DNA from: Nitrospirota bacterium | Lineage (GTDB): Bacteria > Nitrospirota > Nitrospiria > Nitrospirales > UBA8639 | Length of the DNA: 64,000 nt | Reading direction: 5' to 3' | Assembly (NCBI GenBank): GCA_029864405.1 | Contig: JAOTTP010000008.1 | Location: 1 to 64,000, forward strand | In this document: positions 60,799 through 64,000 of the stretch, piece by piece | Layout of the letters: the number at the start of each line of letters is the position of its first letter | Position numbering within the stretch: the first letter of the stretch is position 1 | Made by a program: the position numbers and the translations under genes | Notes under the pieces: generated by a model | What the model saw: the letters and a program-made list of their open reading frames with translations, nothing else | Databases searched by the model: none | What the model was told of the DNA's origin: nothing

Positions 60799-63385
60799 CA
60801 AATCGCTGCTGCACTAATTGCTCCACTGCCGGAAAATGCCGGTCCGGGAGATTGCGAAACCGTTTTCGGCAGTCAGCAATCGCTTCTTCAACAGACGAAT
60901 AGTGTTTGGAAGAAGGGAGTAAATTTTTTGAATACTCTCGTAACCGTCCCTCAACCACCCGCGTTAAGGTGACATCCCCGGCCAACGACTGCGCCGCCGC
61001 CTTAATATTCCCATGATAGGCGACCAGCGCCTGAAACCCGAGACCTTTCAAGCGCTGGGTGACGGTGCTGCGATCCCACGCTAGGACCTTGGCTGTCGCT
61101 TGCATATCGAACCCATGACTGCGCAGGCATTCCAACACCATGGCATCCTCCAATCGCTCCAATTCCACCTGACCATGTCCCTCATCCCTCACGAACGGGA
61201 TGACCGTGCTACTGAGATGCAAATCCGCTTCGGTAATGAGGGAACCGCTGGCCAAGGCGACCGCTTGAGCCACGGTTTGTCGAAGTTCTCGAATATTGCC
61301 AGGCCATGGATAAGCCATAATCGCCTCCAGCGCACCTTGCGTAAACGCCAGATCCGTTCGATCCTGTTGCCGGGAAAAATACTCCAAGAAGGATTGAGCC
61401 AACAGCAGGCAGTCTTCCTGCCCCCGCTGCCTGAGAGGAGGCAGAGTCAACACAATACTCCGTAACCGGTAATAGAGATCTTCCCGGTATCGGCCTGCCT
61501 CCACATCTTGTTGAAGGTTGCAATTCGTCGCCGCGATAATTCGCACATCCACCTGAGTCAGCCGACTTTCTCCAACCCGGTGAAATGACCCGTCCTCCAA
61601 AAATCGCAGTAGCTTGGCTTGCAGGTCGGATGGAAGTTCCCCCACTTCATCTAAAAAGAGCGTTCCGCCATTCGCCGTTTCGATATATCCCTCACGGCCA
61701 ACCGCTCCGGTAAAAGCTCCCTTCACATGGCCGAACAATTCCCCTTCAAATAACTCCGACCGGATGGCCGCCATATTCACCGACACAAATGGCCCATGAT
61801 GCCGGGGGCTCAACACGTGTGCCGCTTGAGCAAACACCTCTTTACCCGTTCCCGTCTCTCCCAGCAGGAGAATGGGGCTCTGCGTAACCGCCGCTTTTTT
61901 TAGATCCTGAAAGACGCGAAGTACCGAAGGATCACGAGTCAGAATATGAAGCGACTCACATTCTTGATGTAATGCCTGACTGTCGCGAGAAACGGGTGTC
62001 TGATGAACAGCCCGCTGAGAGGCCGGCACCTGCTGACGAAGATCCTCCAATTCCCGATGCAATCGGTCAATCTGTCGCCGGGTTTCTTCTATCTCGGATT
62101 GAGAAATCTTCAATTGGCGAGACACCCCACCCTGCAAGGTTTCTAATCCCTCAATAACCGTCGCCGACTGATGTACATGATCTTGTGCCACATGTAAGTG
62201 AGTCTCAAGTTCCCGAACATGCTGCTGTCTCTCCGCCAGTTCTGTTTCCAATTGCTGTAGCTGCTGTCGCCCCTGAGTGATCCGCCGTTGAATACTCGAC
62301 CGGGAGCTGGACATCCGCCAAGCAAGCGTTCCCCCTATTGTCATTCCTAAAGCCAGTCCTGTACTCAAGATCGGCCACACCCAACCAGAGTGAAGTCCCC
62401 ACAACAGAGCGAGCCCCGCAAGAAGAATACCCGCTAGGCCCACCAAACCAAGGCGTGCCGGCTTGATTTCACAAAGAAGAAAAAAGACGAGGAGCATGCC
62501 GACACCACCCGTCACAAGAAACGCGATCCACGCAGGAGGCACGGAGACCCACCCGTTGGTCAAAACCGCGTTGCTCAATACGGCATGAAGAAATTCTCCA
62601 GGCACAGCCAATTCCCACGGTGTCGAAAAAGTTGGTGTCTTTGACCCGAGAGAAAAAAGGATCACTACTTTTCCTCGAAACTTATTCGCTAATTGATCGC
62701 GATCCCTGTTCTGGATGGCGTCCCATACGTCGGCAAAGACATGAGTGGGAAATGGAGAATTGTTCCAGCGTCCAACGAACCGAGGCTGACTGCCGATGAT
62801 CCCCTGCTTGATTGCCGTTGCCGTCTTCAACGCGAACGAGGCGATTGACAGACCGATCGGAGAATGCGGCGAAGAACCAACAGAGGGGGAAGAGGACCTC
62901 ACACGTCGAAACACCCCATCGTCATCTGGTATCAAGGCCAGCGTCCCTAACGCGGCTGCCGCATCCGCCAAGGCGGGAGGAACCGAGTCAGGGTAGACCA
63001 CAGACCCAACTCGTTTGGTCGCTTCAGCCAGTCGAACCAGCCCCGGCAGCCCGCCACATTCAGAGGCTATCGGCGAGGAAACATCAATTGAGGGAACGAT
63101 GACAGCGGCTCCAGCCTCCTGAAGAGCCAGCATTGTGGCCTCCAACACGGAAAGGTTCCATCGTCCTTCCCCACACAACGCCGGACTCGTGCTCTCCGAT
63201 ACGGTCACCAACACCATGGAAGGGTCGACAGGTCCGGGAGCCATGTGAGCCAGTTGCCAATCGGTCAACCATCGTTCTCCTTGGGGAAGAAGGTGCGAGA
63301 AGCCAAAGGCCAACACCGTGCTCAATAGTGAAAGGGTAAGAGCCAACGCTGTTCTCGATCGATCTGTCATAGCTGTTCTACTCAT
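60764..63385 (-). CDS. CHASE2-domain membrane-bound sigma-54 transcription activator
   Basis: 873 residues. TM1 about 12-33, an extracytoplasmic CHASE2 sensor (about 35-275), three more TM helices (about 283-352), a long coiled coil (about 370-455), then an AAA+ sigma-54 activator domain with GETGTGKE (Walker A), the complete GAFTGA loop that contacts sigma-54, and [13 protein letters not shown] (Walker B). A Fis-type helix-turn-helix ([21 protein letters not shown]) is followed by a ~100-residue extension. The sensor and activator are fused, so no kinase or receiver is needed. Start at 63385 or 63367; neither has a clear ribosome site. Confidence 0.92.
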   Translation of the reverse strand: MSRTAMTDRSRTALALTLSLLSTVLAFGFSHLLPQGERWLTDWQLAHMAPGPVDPSMVLVTVSESTSPALCGEGRWNLSVLEATMLALQEAGAAVIVPSIDVSSPIASECGGLPGLVRLAEATKRVGSVVYPDSVPPALADAAAALGTLALIPDDDGVFRRVRSSSPSVGSSPHSPIGLSIASFALKTATAIKQGIIGSQPRFVGRWNNSPFPTHVFADVWDAIQNRDRDQLANKFRGKVVILFSLGSKTPTFSTPWELAVPGEFLHAVLSNAVLTNGWVSVPPAWIAFLVTGGVGMLLVFFLLCEIKPARLGLVGLAGILLAGLALLWGLHSGWVWPILSTGLALGMTIGGTLAWRMSSSRSSIQRRITQGRQQLQQLETELAERQQHVRELETHLHVAQDHVHQSATVIEGLETLQGGVSRQLKISQSEIEETRRQIDRLHRELEDLRQQVPASQRAVHQTPVSRDSQALHQECESLHILTRDPSVLRVFQDLKKAAVTQSPILLLGETGTGKEVFAQAAHVLSPRHHGPFVSVNMAAIRSELFEGELFGHVKGAFTGAVGREGYIETANGGTLFLDEVGELPSDLQAKLLRFLEDGSFHRVGESRLTQVDVRIIAATNCNLQQDVEAGRYREDLYYRLRSIVLTLPPLRQRGQEDCLLLAQSFLEYFSRQQDRTDLAFTQGALEAIMAYPWPGNIRELRQTVAQAVALASGSLITEADLHLSSTVIPFVRDEGHGQVELERLEDAMVLECLRSHGFDMQATAKVLAWDRSTVTQRLKGLGFQALVAYHGNIKAAAQSLAGDVTLTRVVEGRLREYSKNLLPSSKHYSSVEEAIADCRKRFRNLPDRHFPAVEQLVQQRFATPEQISTQPN

Positions 63386-63432
63386 GTAGGATTAAGGAAG
63401 TGTCCACTCAATACGTGACACATGGTTCGGAA

Positions 63433-64000
63433 TTACAATCCCGGTATTATTGTCTCGTCCAAACACCCCTTTGCCGCCAATTGCCAGTCTGCAATAAAGA
63501 GGTCAGAGGAATCGGTGGCAATGGTTCGAACCACCTGACAGGAAAAAGGATCTCCTTCGTTCGCCGTTTGAAGAAAATAATTTCGGATCTGATGATCTGC
63601 TGGAACCAACCGACCACGCTCTCCATTCACATACCAGGCATGAAGTTTGTGCTGGGCAGACTGATCCCCGGCCAAGGCATGGTCGATCACCCATGCGACA
63701 ACCGGCTCAGTCGGAGTCACGTGATCCCAGGTCACTTCTTCATTGCCCACCTGTGTGGACACGCGATGGAGAGGAGCGGAACGGTAAAGATCTTCTCGAA
63801 TGAGACCAAAGCCGGTTAACACCTCCTGCCGGTCATTGGGCGAAAAGAGGTGTCGATGAAGACCGCGACGGAATTGCGAGAGCTGTTCCTTAGCCGTCTG
63901 CGTGAGCGAATCAGCCATCGACGCATGACTACTCCGAAACCACCACAACATCGCCAAGGATACGTTGCGATCCACGCCACTGCCATTGGCATACATCGAA
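63433..64000 (-). CDS. Sel1-repeat-type protein (5' part outside window)
   Basis: Partial: at least 187 residues with the reading frame open at the right edge. The visible start MYANGSGVDRNVSLAMLWWFRSS matches the Sel1 repeat (GxMYxxGxGVxxDxxxAxxWxxxAA), and a second degenerate repeat may lie near DHALAGDQSAQHKLHAWY. Such solenoids mediate protein contacts. It ends 48 bp upstream of the CHASE2 regulator on the same strand, so the two may be co-transcribed. Confidence 0.6.
   Translation of the reverse strand, partial: SMYANGSGVDRNVSLAMLWWFRSSHASMADSLTQTAKEQLSQFRRGLHRHLFSPNDRQEVLTGFGLIREDLYRSAPLHRVSTQVGNEEVTWDHVTPTEPVVAWVIDHALAGDQSAQHKLHAWYVNGERGRLVPADHQIRNYFLQTANEGDPFSCQVVRTIATDSSDLFIADWQLAAKGCLDETIIPGL

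Overview
The window comes from a nitrite-oxidising Nitrospira-type bacterium. The decisive evidence is an adjacent nxrA-nxrB pair (16097-19534 and 14716-16005, minus strand). NxrA is a Tat-exported, molybdopterin-binding alpha subunit and NxrB a cysteine-rich iron-sulfur beta subunit, both of the periplasmic Nitrospira type. A glycine/sarcosine/dimethylglycine methyltransferase fusion (28953-30635) beside a BCCT transporter (31103-32611) points to a salt-exposed, probably marine, lineage. That last point is inference.

Layout. 1-5.2 kb: TerB-like and CBS proteins, two response regulators with a small Cys-rich ORF between them, and two 2OG-Fe(II) oxygenases. 5.2-12.3 kb: a dehydrorhamnose-reductase-like SDR, then a long minus-strand run DUF502 > GNAT > DmpA peptidase > FIST > FKBP > gcvT > NUDIX. 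12.4-14.7 kb: a Trm112-like protein, small hypotheticals and an AT-rich desert. 14.7-20 kb: the nxrAB transcription unit with an AT-rich regulatory region, an intercistronic hairpin and a strong intrinsic terminator. 20.2-24.2 kb: nth, rpsU and the proton-translocating transhydrogenase pntAA-pntAB-pntB. 24.4-38.2 kb: a degenerate alkaline-phosphatase-fold protein, five HEAT-repeat proteins split by the betaine block, and a Phd/PIN module. 38.4-44.4 kb: ugd, tRNA-Gly(GCC), a methyltransferase-like protein, ChaN, CDGSH and tesA. 44.4-53.8 kb: the ybbA/ybbP-type ABC exporter, a response regulator, AsmA and polA. 53.8-60 kb: two more toxin-antitoxin modules, xthA, a phosphohexomutase with an altered metal loop, and several dispersed structured repeats. 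60-64 kb: HPF/RaiA-like protein, Tat-exported MsrB, a membrane CHASE2 sigma-54 activator and a truncated Sel1-type gene.

How the genes fit together. NXR supplies electrons from nitrite. Transhydrogenase balances NADH and NADPH. Betaine synthesis and uptake provide osmoprotection. The exported MsrB, FKBP and CDGSH proteins fit protein and redox maintenance. The HEAT-repeat proteins look like scaffolds of unknown partner.

The least explained items are: (1) a four-copy dispersed element of about 330 bp with nested stems that change by compensatory substitutions; (2) the nxrA leader, with TTACCAA/TTGGTAA motifs and an overlapping upstream ORF; (3) the HEAT-repeat cluster; (4) two enzymes lacking canonical metal ligands. 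All calls come from reading the sequence; no database search was run.
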